A DNA stretch of 64,000 bases. Source: Closterium sp. Naga37s-1. Its lineage: Eukaryota > Streptophyta > Zygnematophyceae > Desmidiales > Closteriaceae. The DNA is taken from the NCBI GenBank assembly GCA_947471745.1, contig CANJKZ010000139.1:434001-498000 (forward strand), written 5' to 3'. The notes under the pieces were generated by a model that was not told the DNA's origin, made no database searches, and saw only the letters and a list, made by a program, of their open reading frames with translations. Positions 1 through 10,789 of this stretch are shown one piece after another; the first letter of the stretch is position 1, and each line of letters starts with the position of its first letter. Position numbers and translations under genes: made by a program.

Positions 1-956
1 GGCTCTAGTCTCAAGCTCTTGATGCTCAGGAGTGGAAGCACGAGCCACATACTTTCGACGCTCAATCAAGAACTCTGTCACCTCAGTGTAAGGAGCAGGA
101 GAAGGTAGCGGGGAGCCAGGCAGTAGCTGTGGCTCAGTCTCGTCCATCGGTGTAAACAGTAACGGAGGAGTAGTACCAGCAACAGGGAACTCAGTAGCAG
201 CTGGCGGGAGACTGAGAAGGTGACGAAGCGCTCCAGAAGCACCTCCAGAGCTAGTAGCTCCAGCACCTCCAGCACCAGCAACACCTCCAGCACCTCCAGC
301 ACCTCCAGCACCAGCAGCACCTCCAACACCTCCAGCACTAGCAGCTCCAGCACCTCCAGCACCAGTAGCACCTCCAGCACCTCCAGCACCTCCAGCACCA
401 GTAGCTCCAGAAGCTGTAACACCATACCCTCCACCACCAGGACGGCCTCGCTGAACGATCCACTCACGAATCTGCTGCGACAAGAGCGTCTCGAGTCGAC
501 TAGGCAGCTGCGGCTGTCCAACTCCAGGACCTCCAGCAGGGTCACCCACGGCTCCACCACCACTAGGACTCATAGCACCCCCAGGCTCAGCACCCCCAGT
601 CTCAGCACCCCCAGTCTCAGCACCCCCAGTCTCAGCACCCCCAGGCTCAGCACCCCCAGGCTCAGCACCCCCAGGCTCAGCACCCCTAGGCTCAGCACCC
701 CCAGGCTCATCACCAGCAGTCTCAGCTCCAGAGTCCACAGCAGCAGGCTGCGGAGGCGGCGAAGACGGCGGAGGCGGAAAACCCGGGGGGGTCTCCAAGC
801 GAGGAGAGCGGCAAGTGGCCGCCGTGTCGTCAGCGGCTGGGTCACCCCCCTCAGCTAGGCCAGAGGAGTCAGAAGAGATCTCCAAAGGCTCAACCAAGGG
901 GGGTGGGTCTACCTGAGACACACATGAGGGAGCAGGACCCTGTGGGGGGAGGGTGT
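1..956 (-). pseudogene. Copia B linker between integrase and RT, low complexity
   Basis: On the minus strand this continues from the integrase into a Pro/Ser region, then repeats of the type GAEPGGAEPG (about 570-845), then Gly/Ala-rich repeats GAGGAGGAG (about 220-420), and finally a stretch resembling the PSPAPYTE..ERR segment that precedes RT in element A (about 7550-7600). The order matches element A, which supports one common linker. Such linkers vary greatly in copia elements and have no known catalytic role. Long open frames on either strand here come from the trinucleotide-like repeat and are not separate genes. Confidence 0.6.
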
Positions 957-2229
957 CTACCGGGGGGGGGGGGGGGGGGCTGGTACCAGGAAGAGGGGCG
1001 GCGGGGGGACCGGGTGGAGTGCGTGCGGGTGGAGCCGGTAGTAGCAGACCGACTCGTCAAAGGTGATGTCCTGGGAGGACAGAAGTCGACGCGAGGCAGG
1101 GTGATAAAACTGCCATGGCGGGGCGTCGTTGGGGAAGCCAAGCAAGACGCAACGGAGAGTGCAAGGAGAGAGCTTGCTCGCGGTGGTATCGCGGACAAGG
1201 GAGAGCGCGCCCCAGACCTGAAACGTCGACGCATCACCAACCTTCCCCGTCCAACGGAGTGTGGGGGAGGTCTCTGGCAAAGAGACACGGGGCCAGAGGT
1301 TGAGCTGATGCGCGGCGTATCGGACCGTAAACGGCAACAGCAAATGGGGAGTAGCCGCATGGATCATGGAGGTACGAGCAACCTCCATGATCAAGCCAAT
1401 GCGTCGACAGATGCGCAGTAGCCGCATGGATCATGGAGGTACGAGCAACCTCCATGATCAAGCCAATGCGACGCTCAGCAATCCCATTTTGCTGCGGAGA
1501 GGCCGGAAGCGTGAACGACTGGACGATGCCCTCTGCTCGACAAAACTCCTCAAGGAGGCCGGAAGAGAACTCACCGCCCTTGTCAGAGTGCAGACGTAGG
1601 ACTGGAAGGTCCCGCCAAAACCGCTCGCGCAGCTGGTGACGAGTAGCGTGGATCCAGGGGATCAAAACACCGCTGACGGCCGCCTTGCTGCGCAAGGGGA
1701 AGACCGTGGTGTAGCGCGAGTAGTCGTCAATGACCAGCAGGAAGTAGCGCTCCTGGTCCGTACCACGGACGCGGGCGGGGCCCCACACGTCCATGTGGAG
1801 AGTCTGCAGAGGAGCAGTGGTTGGAGGAAACGAGGAGGAGTGAGGAGCGGCGCGCTGCCACCTTTCGACGCAGGGAAGGAACGGCGGGGCAGGCGAGCGC
1901 GGGAGGGGGGGCAGGGACCTGGGAAGACCAGAGACAAGGAGACGAGAGTGCATGCTGCGCAGATGCTGCTGGGAGGGGTGGCCTAGACGGTGGTGCCAAA
2001 GCTGAGCTGGGTGCGTGAGTAGCCGACATGAGCAAGAAGCAGCTAACTGAGTTGACGCAGCCACCTGACCTGATGCAGCCACCTGTGCAGACGCAGTGGT
2101 CAGCGTGTACAGACTAGACCCAGGCTGCCGAGTGAACGTAGAAAGGTGACGGCCAGTCCGTGACGAGGGGAGGTGGAGACTAGAAAGAGAGCCAGAGGGG
2201 ACTGCCGGACAGGAGAGGACAGTGGAGGC
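957..2229 (-). pseudogene. Copia B integrase (broken)
   Basis: The minus strand encodes a GAG-pre-integrase zinc-binding segment (WHHRLGHPS, then a Cys near FLPCVERW) and the integrase core, with the first Asp in HMDVWGPARV, the second in LRLHSDKGGEF and the Glu in SPQQNGIAERR. Integrase inserts the cDNA into the host genome. The frame breaks near 1350-1470, where about 67 bp are duplicated in tandem, and the reading then passes to a second frame containing LPETSPTLRW and TFDESV. The usual second Cys of the zinc finger is not obvious. The copy must be inactive. Confidence 0.8.
1351..1470. repeat. 67-bp tandem duplication inside the B integrase
   Basis: A 53-bp sequence beginning gtagccgcatggatcatgg occurs at 1351-1403 and again, identical, at 1418-1470, an offset of 67 bp. 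Each copy also holds a short palindrome (ggaggtacgagcaacctcc). Because 67 is not a multiple of three, the duplication shifts the integrase frame just after the AERRIGLIMEV segment. Confidence 0.9.
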
Positions 2230-2634
2230 TCATGCGACTACTGGGCCCCCTGAGGGGTCAGCCAGTGAGACTGGGACCGGTGCGGCAATTGGTGTGACTG
2301 TGGTGCAGTCACAAAAGAAGCAACGAGACGCGCCTGGGTCAAGTGTGAAAGTGTGCAGGGCCTCAGCTGAGGCAGCATACTCACTAGTACATGTGGTAGC
2401 AGACGCACTAGCACCTAGAGTGGCAGCATACTCACTAGCACCTAGAGCAGCAGCATCGACACCAGCATCGCAAGGCACACAGAAGTAACACGCACCCTCA
2501 ACACTAATTTCAGCAACATACATAGCACAGATAGCAGCATTGATCTTGGCAAAGTCAAGAGCATACACATCTACTCCCATCCCGATCAGCTGCAGCCCGT
2601 TGGGCACAACCTGCTCTTCACTGTACTCAGCCAC
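2230..2634 (-). pseudogene. Copia B protease region
   Basis: The minus strand reads from a segment with VYALDFAKINAA to the protease motif FTLDPGASRCFF. Copia aspartic proteases normally carry D-S/T-G at this point; here Ser is replaced by Pro (DPG). This protease would cut the gag-pol polyprotein. It lies just downstream of gag and upstream of integrase, the normal copia order. Element A has the same region with an intact LDSGASRCFF, which confirms the identification. Confidence 0.7.
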
Positions 2635-4013
2635 CTAGGCATCCTCGAGACAGCCGAAGCACTTATACTCAGTGTGCCCCTTTCCGCAGGTCTGACCCTT
2701 CTTGAAACCCGTGCGCCTGACATGCGGGCAGCGACCAGAGCCCTCAGAGGAACCACGCAGGAGAACCCACTCACGAAGCTGTTGGTCGGTGGGGTTGTCC
2801 GGGAGGCGCGGCAGCTTCTGTCCACTCCCATAGCCTCCACCACCACGAGGGGAGCCGCCATAGCCACCACCCATGCCAGCTCCACCCCGACCTCCTCCAC
2901 CGCCCCCGCCGCCTCCACCACCCCGTCCGCCTCCACTACCTCCACCTCCAGAGCCACCCCCACCGTGTCCGCCCCCACCACCACCACCCCCGCTACCACC
3001 ACCGCTAGTGCCGCCCCCTCCACCCTTACCCCCTTTGCCCTTGCTGTTGTTGCGCCTCCCACTAGGAGCAGACGCAGCGCCAACTTCCTCAGCACCAAGG
3101 AGGTCGACAGCAACAGCAGTAGCAACTGATGGAATGAGAGGGGAGGAAGCACACCCTTCAAAGAAGGGGGAGCGGGGAGTGCCGCGAGAGGCAGCGACAG
3201 CGACAGTACTGGTCTCAGCCTCGAGAAGGGACTTCTCCAGCGAGGCAAGAGTGAGCTCCGTGGGGTCAAGGGTGAGGAAGTGGTCCCTAACAGTACGGAG
3301 GGAGTCAGGGAGGCATGTGACGAGGAAGTACAGGGTGATATACAGCGGGGGGGGGTTCGCAGTGAGAAAGGCAGGCTTGAGAGCGGTGCGGTAGCGAGTC
3401 TCACTAGTGCGAAGGTGGATCATGAGGTCAGAAACAGTGTGGAAATCAGCTAGCTCAGGAAAGAGGTACGGCAACATGAGACGGCCTAGGGCAGCAGTAG
3501 CAGGGGAGGAGTAACGAGCGACAACGGCGTCATAGAGGGCTTTGGCTGTCTTCTTCTGCTAAAATGTGCCCTCTCAGCTACCGGAACGTGGTTGCGAACA
3601 GCAAGGCGGGCGGTAGCGTCACGAATAAGCCACTTTGAATGATCTGCTACCTCTGTGGCAGCTGGGGCTAGGAGGGATCCGGACGTATGCGCGAACAGTG
3701 AAATGCCATCCCTAGCCTCGCTCTGCATGTAAAGCTGGAGATCATCGAGCCAAACATCAATGCTAATCGCGCGACCCTCCGCATCGAAGCTAAGAACCGA
3801 GACGGTGGCCATAGTAGCAGGAGAAGCGGTAGCAGAAGTAGCAGAAGGTGCAGGAACTGTAGCAGTAGCAGCAGCAGTATTAGCGGCAGCAGGGCAGTGC
3901 TGCTCAGTAGGGGCAGGGCAGAGCGGCGAGGCTCGGGCTGGGCGGCGCAGCTCGGCAGGGCGGTGCGGTTCGGGCTGGGCAGAGTGCAGCCACAATAGCG
4001 CTTGCAGGAGCAC
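2635..4013 (-). pseudogene. Copia B gag (frameshifted)
   Basis: Gag forms the particle that packages element RNA. The minus-strand start region has MATVSVLSFDAEGRAI and WLDDLQLYMQSEA, matching the gag start of element A (MATLSVLTFDPEGRPI). The frame breaks near 3480-3560 and resumes with LPYLFPELADFHTVSD and ITLYFLVTCLPDSLRTVRD. A long Gly-rich tract follows (about 2830-3040), then a degenerate Cys/His knuckle with CGKGHTEYKCFGC. The upstream codons before MATVS are Ala-rich leader translation and probably not coding. Open frames of Pro or Ser/Thr repeats on the plus strand are shadows of the Gly tract. Confidence 0.8.
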
Positions 4014-4054
4014 TAGCAGTAGCAGCGCGCTTAGTAGCAGCAGCAGCGCTTAGT

Positions 4055-4085
<31 letters not shown>

Positions 4086-4264
4086 CTTAGCAGCAGCAGC
4101 ACTAGCGCATGCAGCAGTAGGAGCTGCACAAGTGGCAGCACCAGCAGCACAAACAGGCCGAGCGTAGGGGTGCGCGCGGGGTGCGCGTGGGGTGCGCGCG
4201 GGGTGCGCGTAGGGTGCGCGTGGGGTGCACGCGGACTGCGCGTGGGATGCGCGCGGGCTGCGCG
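4014..4264. repeat. Repeats in the leader of element B
   Basis: The leader of B contains a CAG/GCA trinucleotide run (about 4034-4110) followed by roughly ten copies of a 10-11-bp GC-rich unit like gcgcgcggggt (about 4165-4264). Element A has a different but equally GC-rich repeat in the same place between its 5' LTR and gag. Leader repeats therefore look like a feature of this lineage. Confidence 0.75.
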
Positions 4265-4395
4265 TGTTAAAAACTGAACGAGGAAGGAATGAACTAAGGT
4301 CAATGTGGGTACCAGTACTAACCCTAATTGGGTTGTACCCCTTATGGGCTACCCCACTACAGCCTACACAGCCTAAACTTTATAATAGTTTGACA
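4265..4395 (-). repeat. 3' LTR of element A (131 bp) with adjacent polypurine tract
   Basis: Starts TG and ends CA, and pairs with 11669-11796 (about six substitutions and one complex indel near 4350). On the minus strand the LTR is preceded by tatgggggtg (plus 4396-4405), the polypurine tract that primes second-strand synthesis. The short length is unusual for copia but is repeated in the related LTRs at 12094 and 24714. Confidence 0.85.
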
Positions 4396-4645
4396 CACCC
4401 CCATAGGCAAAGTGGGGGAGAACAAGGGGTCACAAGACCAGTCAAAAAAAGCAAAGTAAGCTCAGGGTGGATCACGAAGTCACCACACACTCTGAGCACA
4501 AGCAAATGGCCACAAGGCCAGTCCACATGCAGAGTTATATAATAAAGAACAAACAGTACAGTGATCACAACCTAGCAAGGGTAAGCATGCAGGTAGATGT
4601 ATATAGATCACGAAGTGAGCAAGTGAGGCAAAGTAGGCACAAGGC

Positions 4646-5052
4646 CTAAACAGTACAGAAACGCTGATGATCACCAGGCTGAAGTGCCTTGGTGAATATA
4701 TCAGCAGTGTTGGCCCGAGTGGCCACATAAGCAAGACGAAGCTGACCACGCTGCTGCAACTCTCGAGCAAGGAAGTAACGTAGAGCGATGTGCTTCGTCC
4801 TGTGCTCCAGTCTGTGCTACCGACACAAGACAATCATGGCCTTGTTGTCGACGTACAGAACTGGAGGAGAACGAGGCGGCTCTCCCAAGTCGGTCAGCAG
4901 GTAGGTGAGCCAGCGTAACTCCTGTGCGTAGATCTCAGCCTCACAACTGGAACTGAGAACAGAAGACGAGCGGGTAGACCGCCAAGAAACAGAGCTGGAG
5001 CCAAGGCTGAAAGTGTAACCCTGTGACGACCGCTGCGTAGCCAAGTCGTCAC
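4646..5052 (-). pseudogene. Copia A RNase H C-terminal part
   Basis: The minus strand encodes the last part of copia RNase H: DDLATQRSSQGYTFSLG, SSCEAEIYA, LYVDNKAM, then after a stop RTKHIALR, and near the end ADIFTKALQPGDHQRF with a stop at 4646-4648. RNase H removes RNA from the RNA-DNA hybrid. A short in-frame deletion follows EAEIYA, where relatives have about five extra residues, and a premature TAG lies after VDNKAMIVLCR. About 240 bp of 3' noncoding sequence separate the stop from the polypurine tract. Confidence 0.8.
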
Positions 5053-6850
5053 GCTTGACTCAGGTGCTTCCCGCTGTTTCTTTCGGGACAGTACCACAGT
5101 CACACCACTCCCTGCACCTGTTGCAGTCAGACTGGCTGACCCCTCAGGGGGCCCAGTTCTTGCACGGTCCGCCACTGTTCTCCCGTGTCCGGCGGTTCCG
5201 TCCGGCTCACTCTCAGGTCTTCACCTCCCCTCGTTCTCTACAAACTTGGTGAGTACCGCTGCCTTCCAGGATGCGATGGTCACTACCACCACTCCTGGGG
5301 GTCAGCGTGTGTCGATCTGCACGTGTACACGGATAGGCCGTCACCTGACCACGTTCACCCGTCGGCCTGGGTCGAGTCTGTACACACTGACTACTGAGCC
5401 TCCCTAGGTAGCTGCATCTGCGTCCGCGTCAGGTCAGCTAGCAACCCCCTGTTCGTGTCGCCTCCTGTCGCACCAGACTCTCCTTTGGCACCACCGCCTT
5501 GGTCACCCCTCCCTGCCACACCTCCGTGGCATGCACTCCCGCCTCCTTGTCTCTGGTCTTCCAAGGTCTCTGCCTCCCCTCCCACCCTCGCCTGCCCTCC
5601 CTGCGTTCCCTGTGTCGAGGGGCGGCAGCGCGCCGCTCCTCACTCCTCCTCGTTTCCCCCGACGACTGCTCCCCTGCAGACTCTCCACATGGACGTGTGG
5701 GGCCCAGCCCGCGTCCGTGGACAGGGCCGCGATCGATACTTTCTGCTGGTTGTTGACGACTACTCGCGTTACACCACGGTCTTCCCCTTGCGCAGCAAGG
5801 GGGAGGTTCTTGATGTTTTGAACCCTTGGATCCGCGCTGTCCGTCTCCAGCTCCGCGAGCGGTTCCACGCGGACCTTCCTCTCCTGCGTCTGCACTCTGA
5901 CAGAGGTGGTGATTTTGCCTCCGACCTCTTGCGGGACTTTTGTCGTGGGAAGGGCATCCGTCAGTCGTTCACACTTCCGGCCTCTCCACAGCAGAATGGG
6001 GTTGCTGAGCGCCGCATTGGCTTAGTCATGGAGGTGGCTCGTACCTACATGATCCATGCGGCTGCTCCCCATTTTCTGTGGCCGTTTGCGGTCTGGTACG
6101 CTGCGCATCAGCTCAACCTCTGGCCCCGTGTCCCCTTGCCGGAGACCTCGCCTACACTGCGTTGGACGGGGGAGGTTGGCGATGCGTCGGTGTTCCGAGT
6201 CTGGGGCTCTCGTGCCTTTGTCCGCGATACCTCCGCGGACAAGCTCTCCTCCCGTGCCATTCCCTGCGTCTTCCTTGAATTTCCCCCAGACGCGCCTGGC
6301 TGGCAGTTTTACCGCCCCACCACGCGCCGTGTCATGCCCTCTCAGGACGTCACGTTTGACGAGTCGGTTCCCTTTTACCGTCTCTTCCCCTACCGCACTG
6401 CCCCTCTCCCCCCCCCGCCGCTATTTCTTTCACCAGGTCCTCCTCCGGTAGACCCCCTCCCCCCTCAGGGTCCTGCTCCCTCAGATGTGTCTCAGGTAGA
6501 CCCACTCCCCTTGGCTGAGCCTATCAAGGTAGCTGTCGACTCTGGTGCTGCTGGGGGTGGTGCTTCTAGGGGTGCTGCGTCTGGGGGTGCAAAGCCTGAG
6601 CGTGCGGAGCCTGGGGGTGCTGAGCCTGGGGTTGCTGAGTCTGAGGGTGCGGAGCCTGGGGGTGCTGAGCCTGAGCGTGCGGAGCTTGGGGGTGCTGAGC
6701 CTGGGGTTTCTGAGTCTGAGGGTAAGGAGCTTGGGGGTGCTGAGCCTGGGCGTGCGGAGCCTGGGGGTTCTGAGTCTGGGGGTGCTGAGCCTAGAGGTAC
6801 TGTGTCTGTTGGAGGTCCTACGGGTGCCTCGTCACGGCGGGGAGCCTCTC
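5053..6850 (+). pseudogene. Copia A protease and integrase (inverted block)
   Basis: The block starts with the protease motif LDSGASRCFFRD (about 5055-5090) and SLADPSGGP-like sequence, with a stop near 5404. From 5455 a long frame holds the integrase core: HMDVWGPARV, LRLHSDRGGDF, SPQQNGVAERRIG, then LPETSPTLRWTGEV and SQDVTFDESV. The HHCC zinc part (WHHRLGHPS) lies in another frame around 5480-5530. After 6540 come GAEPGGAEP-type repeats. The strand is opposite to that of the gag and RNase H of the same element. The catalytic Asp, Asp and Glu all look present, but the frame is broken before and after the core. Confidence 0.8.
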
Positions 6851-7410
6851 TCTCCACTGCAGCTGCGCGAGTGGTTTTCTCGGCGCACCCACCTTCGGAG
6901 TGGCGCTGCTGGAGCTGGGGGGCCTGCCCATGGAGACACTGCCGCTGGAGGAGCTGGAGCTGCTGGTCCTGGAGGTGCTGGAGGTCCTGCCGGAGCTGGA
7001 GGTACCGGAGGTGCTGGAGCTGCTGGTCCTGGAGGTGCTCGTGCTGGAGGTACTGGAGCTGCCGGAGCTGGTGGTGCTGCTGGTGCTGGAGGTGCTGGCG
7101 GTTCTGCTGGAGCTGGAGGTACCGGAGGTGCTGGAGCTGCTGGTACTGGAGGTTCTTGTGCTGGAGGTACTTGAGCTGCTGGAGCTGGTGGTGCTACTGG
7201 TACTCAAGGTGCTGGAGGTGCTGGAGGTGCTGGAGCTGCTGGTGTCGGAGGTGCTCGTACTGGAGGTACTGGAGCTGCTGGAGCTGGTGGTGCTGCAGAC
7301 GTTGGAGCTGGAGACCCTGGAGCTGCAGGCGCTGGAGCTGGAGACCCTGGAGCTGGAGGTGCTGGCGCTTGGGGTGCTGGAGCTGTCGATACTGGTGCTG
7401 GAGGCACTGT
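6540..7410 (+). repeat. Low-complexity linker repeats of element A
   Basis: Two repeat types in a row: a 15-bp-based unit (ggtgctgagcctggg) encoding GAEPG-like residues (about 6590-6800), and a Gly/Ala-rich part with ggtgctggagctgct units (about 6900-7400). Both correspond to the linker of element B. Open frames of Leu/Glu or Ser/Thr repeats here are shadows. The frame shifts at least once, near 6850. Confidence 0.8.
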
Positions 7411-9186
7411 GCGGCGGCGACCGTACTTCGTTCCACTGCTTCGCCAGGTTCTCAGTCTCCCGTCTTCTACTGACCTTACTCCACCTCTACTGTGTCCACC
7501 GCCTGACCAGTCGCAGCCACCGCTACAGCCAGCCTCCCCACTGCCTTCTCCTTCTCCTTACACTGAGCAGACAGACTCTCTTACAGAGCGTCGTGAGCCT
7601 GCGTCTCTTCCTGCCTCGCCTGTTCGCACTGTTCGCACTGGTCGTCGTGTTCCGCGTCCGCGTCCTCCTCCTGTCTTCGGCACTCACCTTATGACACTTC
7701 GTCCTTCCTCTGTTCCACTGCGAGTTCCCCTGCCGTCTCCTCCTGCGTCCTCTCTTGCTGACGGTCCGGACCCTGAGTCTGACTTAGTTCGTGGTGCCAG
7801 TCCTACTGTCACACGTCTTCTAGCTACTGCTGTCACTGACCCTTCGTTTGAGTCCACTATTGCGTCTGCGCTAGTTGCTGAGCTTGTTGACTTTGCTGCC
7901 GCCTGTCATCTCGACTACGCCGCTAGTCTTGTTGCTGAGTCTGAGTCTGACTGTCCTCCGTCCGTCAGGGGTGAGTGTGCTCTTGGCACGGACGTCCTTG
8001 AGGACAGGCAAGAGGACTTTGAGTGTCTTGTAGTCGCTGTACCTCATCTCGTGGCCATGCTGCTTGCACCTGAGGAAGACCCGGATGCACCAGACATCCC
8101 GACCCCGCGCTCTTACGCAGAGGCGATTACGGGTCCCTACTCCTCTCAGTGGCAGACAGCTATGGACGCAGAGATGGCATCCTGGAAGTCCACAGGCACT
8201 TACGTCGACGCAGTTCCCCCTCCTGGGGCGAACATAGTCGATGGCATGTAGATTTTCACGGTGAAGCGGCCGCCGGGTTCTCCGCCTGTATTCAAGGCTC
8301 GTTACGTTGCACGAGGCTTTAGTCAGCGACAGGAAGTTGAATTTTTCCAGACCTTCTTTCCTACCCCGAAGATGGCCACTCTTCGGGTGCTGCTGCACGT
8401 CGCCGCTCAGCGTGACTACGAGCTTCACTCTCTTGACTTCAGCACAGCTTTCTTACAGGGCAGCCTGCACGAGGAGATCTGGTTGCGCCGCCCACCTGGC
8501 TTCACTGGGTCGTTTCCTGCAGGTACCCAGTGGAGCCTCTGGCGGCCATTCTACGATCTCCGCCAGGCGCCTCGTGAGTGGCACGACACACACTGAGGAC
8601 GACGCTTGCGGCTCTTGGGTTTGCTCCTTCGACATCTGGCCCGTCGCTGTTTCTGCGCACCGACAATTCGCTGCCTCCGTTCTACATCCTCGTGTACGTC
8701 GACGACTTGGTTTTTGCCACTGCTGACACTGTGGCACTGGCCCTAGTGATGTCGGAGCTGCAGAAGAGACACACGTGCACAGACCTGGGTGAGCTGCGCA
8801 GCTATCTTGGCTTGCAGATCATCCGGGACAGAGCACGGCGCACGGTGCACCAGGTCCTTTAGCGCTTCCACTTCCAGTACTCCTCGCCACAGTCCACTCC
8901 TCAGCCTACCGGTCACTCGCTCTCAGCTCCACCTTCGGACGAGTCCATAGAGCCAAGTGGCCCGTATCCAGAGCTTGTGGGCTGCCTCATGTAACCTGCA
9001 CTCGACCTGACCTTGCCTACCCTCTTAGCATCTGGCACGCTACATTGCGCCCGAGAGACACCGACCAAAGCACTGGGAGGCCGCTAAGAGGGTGTTGCAC
9101 TACTTGTGCAGTACATCGGGCATGGGGCTCGTGCTTGGAGGACGGGGTCCAGTTGTCCTCACTAGACACGCAGACGTGTCTTGGGC
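7411..9186 (+). pseudogene. Copia A reverse transcriptase (inverted block)
   Basis: A frame from 7409 carries the pre-RT region (SYAEAITGPYSSQW, then WKSTGTYVDAVPPPGA) to a TAG at 8249-8251 that replaces a Trp codon before IFTVKRPP. RT continues with FKARYVARGFSQR, motif A LHSLDFSTAFLQG (Asp present), then a frameshift near 8590, motif B/C with LVYVDDLVFATAD and LGELRSYLGLQI. A second TAG lies at 8860-8862, after VHQVL, where a short in-frame segment is also missing. After 8990 the frame decays, ending at HADVSW near 9186. RT copies element RNA to cDNA. Four or more lesions make this copy dead. Confidence 0.85.
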
Positions 9187-9391
9187 CTTCCATCGGATCC
9201 TAGATCTTTTCGTAAAGTGGTAAATTGGGTCATCACTCAAACTTATATACCCAGAAGAATATAAAGCTATAATTGACCTTACTGCCGGAATATTCTAATG
9301 CTATCAATTGCTTAGGTAAAAAATTATTCAACTCCTTCATCAAAGATTTTGTACCTTATTAGCATTGATTGCATTTGCCTTTGTTGGGTTA
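9187..9391. other. AT-rich filler at the inversion breakpoint
   Basis: About 205 bp of clearly AT-rich DNA between GC-rich copia segments. It begins after tcttgg of the RT/RNase H block and ends before gcctcagcaggcac of the gag end. It resembles neither flank nor anything else I can see in the window. A 34-codon frame on the minus strand (start near 9335) is too short to interpret. Confidence 0.6.
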
Positions 9392-10751
9392 AGGCCTCAG
9401 CAGGCACAGTACCAGGGAGAGCAGACTCACTAGCAGCAGCCTCTATACCTGGGTCGGACGGCATATACAGGTAACAGTCACTCTCAGCACTAACAGTCAA
9501 AGAATACATGGCAGCAAGGATAGCATCATAGTCAAGAGCAAAGATATCCACACCCTGCCTAAGCAGCTCTAGCCAGCGGGGGAGTTCAGTCGCGTCGGGA
9601 AACTCTGCGCGCCAGGCGTCGTCAAGACGAGAGAAGCAACGGTACTGTGTGTGACCAACCTTCCCGCATGTCTGACCAACGCAGTCACCTGTGCGAATGA
9701 CGTACTGGCAGCGAACACTACCCCCAGACGCCCCACGCTGAGCAAACCACTCACGAAGCTCCTGGGGCGTAGGGGTCTCACGCGGACGCTGCTGCTGCTG
9801 CCTCTGACCACCGCCAGAACCTCCCCTCTGACGGGTGCCACCCCGACCGCCACCACTCCCACTGCCGCCACCACCGCCGCCACCAACGCCTCCACTCCCA
9901 CCACCACTCCCTCCTCCACCACCGCCACCTCCACCGCCTCAACTGCCTCCACCACCGCCTCCACCGCTGCCACCCCCACCACCCTTGCCTCCCTTACCCT
10001 TGCCACTGCGGCACCTCCCACTAGGAGCAGACGCGGCCCCGACTTCCTCCGGACGAAGGAAGTTAACAGCAGCAGCAGAAGCAAAATAGGGGGCAAGGGG
10101 GGAGGGGGAACACCCCTAAAAAAAGGGAGTGCGAGGAGTGCCACGAGCAGCACCTACAGCGACTATGCTAGCCTCAGCTGCAAGGAGGTGCTTCTCGAGC
10201 AGGTCGACAGTGAGGTCCGTGGGGTCCATGGCGAGAAAGAGGTCCCTGACTGCGCTAAGAGAGTCAGGGAGGCGGGAACTTGGGGGGAGGGTTCTTGTCT
10301 AGAAACCTGGTGGGAAGCGCGGCGTGGTAGCGAGCGTCACTAGTGTGAAGGTAGGTGACGAGGTCGTTGACTGTGGCAAAGGCGGACAGCTCGGGAAAAA
10401 GGTAGGGCAGTATAAGGCGGCCGAGAGCAGCAGTGGCAGGGGAGGAGTAACGAGCGACTACTGCATCGTACAGGGTTTTAGCAATCTTGTGCTGGCCAAA
10501 GTGAGCGCGTTCGGCTAACGGAAGTGGTTGCGAACGGCTAGGCGAGCAGCAGCATCACGGGTAAGCCACTGTGAGCGAGTCGCACTGCCAGCTATGTCGG
10601 GAGGGGCGAGAGAGGCTCCAGACGTGTGGTCAAACAACGAAACGTTGTCTCTAGAATCGCTCAGTAGGTACAGATGTAGGTCATCGAGCCACGTATCAAA
10701 CTGGATCGGACGACCCTCAGGATCGAATGTGAGAACGCTGAGAGTAGCCAT
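9392..10751 (-). pseudogene. Copia A gag
   Basis: The minus strand starts at the ATG at 10749-10751 (MATLSVLTFDPEGRPI), matching the start of B gag, and continues with DTWLDDLHLYLL and WLTRDAAARLAVRNHF. The frame then breaks (about 10515) and passes through a region like LPYLFPELSAF and PDSLSAVRDLFL to a Gly-rich tract (about 9830-10010). A degenerate Cys/His knuckle lies near 9640-9720, and the segment ends with DIFALDYDAILAAMYS and AEAL before the breakpoint. The particle protein would be cleaved from the polyprotein by the element protease. Multiple frameshifts make it nonfunctional. Confidence 0.75.
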
Positions 10752-10789
10752 AGCGGGCAGAGCAGGGTGGCGCACGAGCAGTAGGGCAG

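Larger units (their letters stand above)
1..4264 (-). mobile_element. Ty1/copia element B, internal part (runs off the window)
   Basis: Read on the minus strand, this holds leader, gag, protease, integrase and the start of the integrase-RT linker of a copia element; RT and RNase H would lie before position 1. Its 5' LTR is not next to the leader but at 12094-12216, because element A was inserted into the leader. The bases GCGCG occur at 4260-4264 and again at 11797-11801, the expected 5-bp target duplication. The proteins closely resemble those of element A, so B and A belong to related subfamilies. Frames are broken in several places, so B is not autonomous. Confidence 0.85.

Noticed and set aside
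78..858. Frames of Ser/Thr or Leu/Glu/Val repeats on both strands
   Set aside because: Shadows of the GAEPG and Gly/Ala linker repeats of copia B.
2873..3394. Pro-rich plus-strand frame that looks like an extensin
   Set aside because: It is the complement of the Gly-rich tract of B gag.
5455..7473. A single 672-codon protein of new type
   Set aside because: Only the first two-thirds is copia integrase and linker; the Trp/Cys/Arg-rich end is the linker repeat read out of frame.
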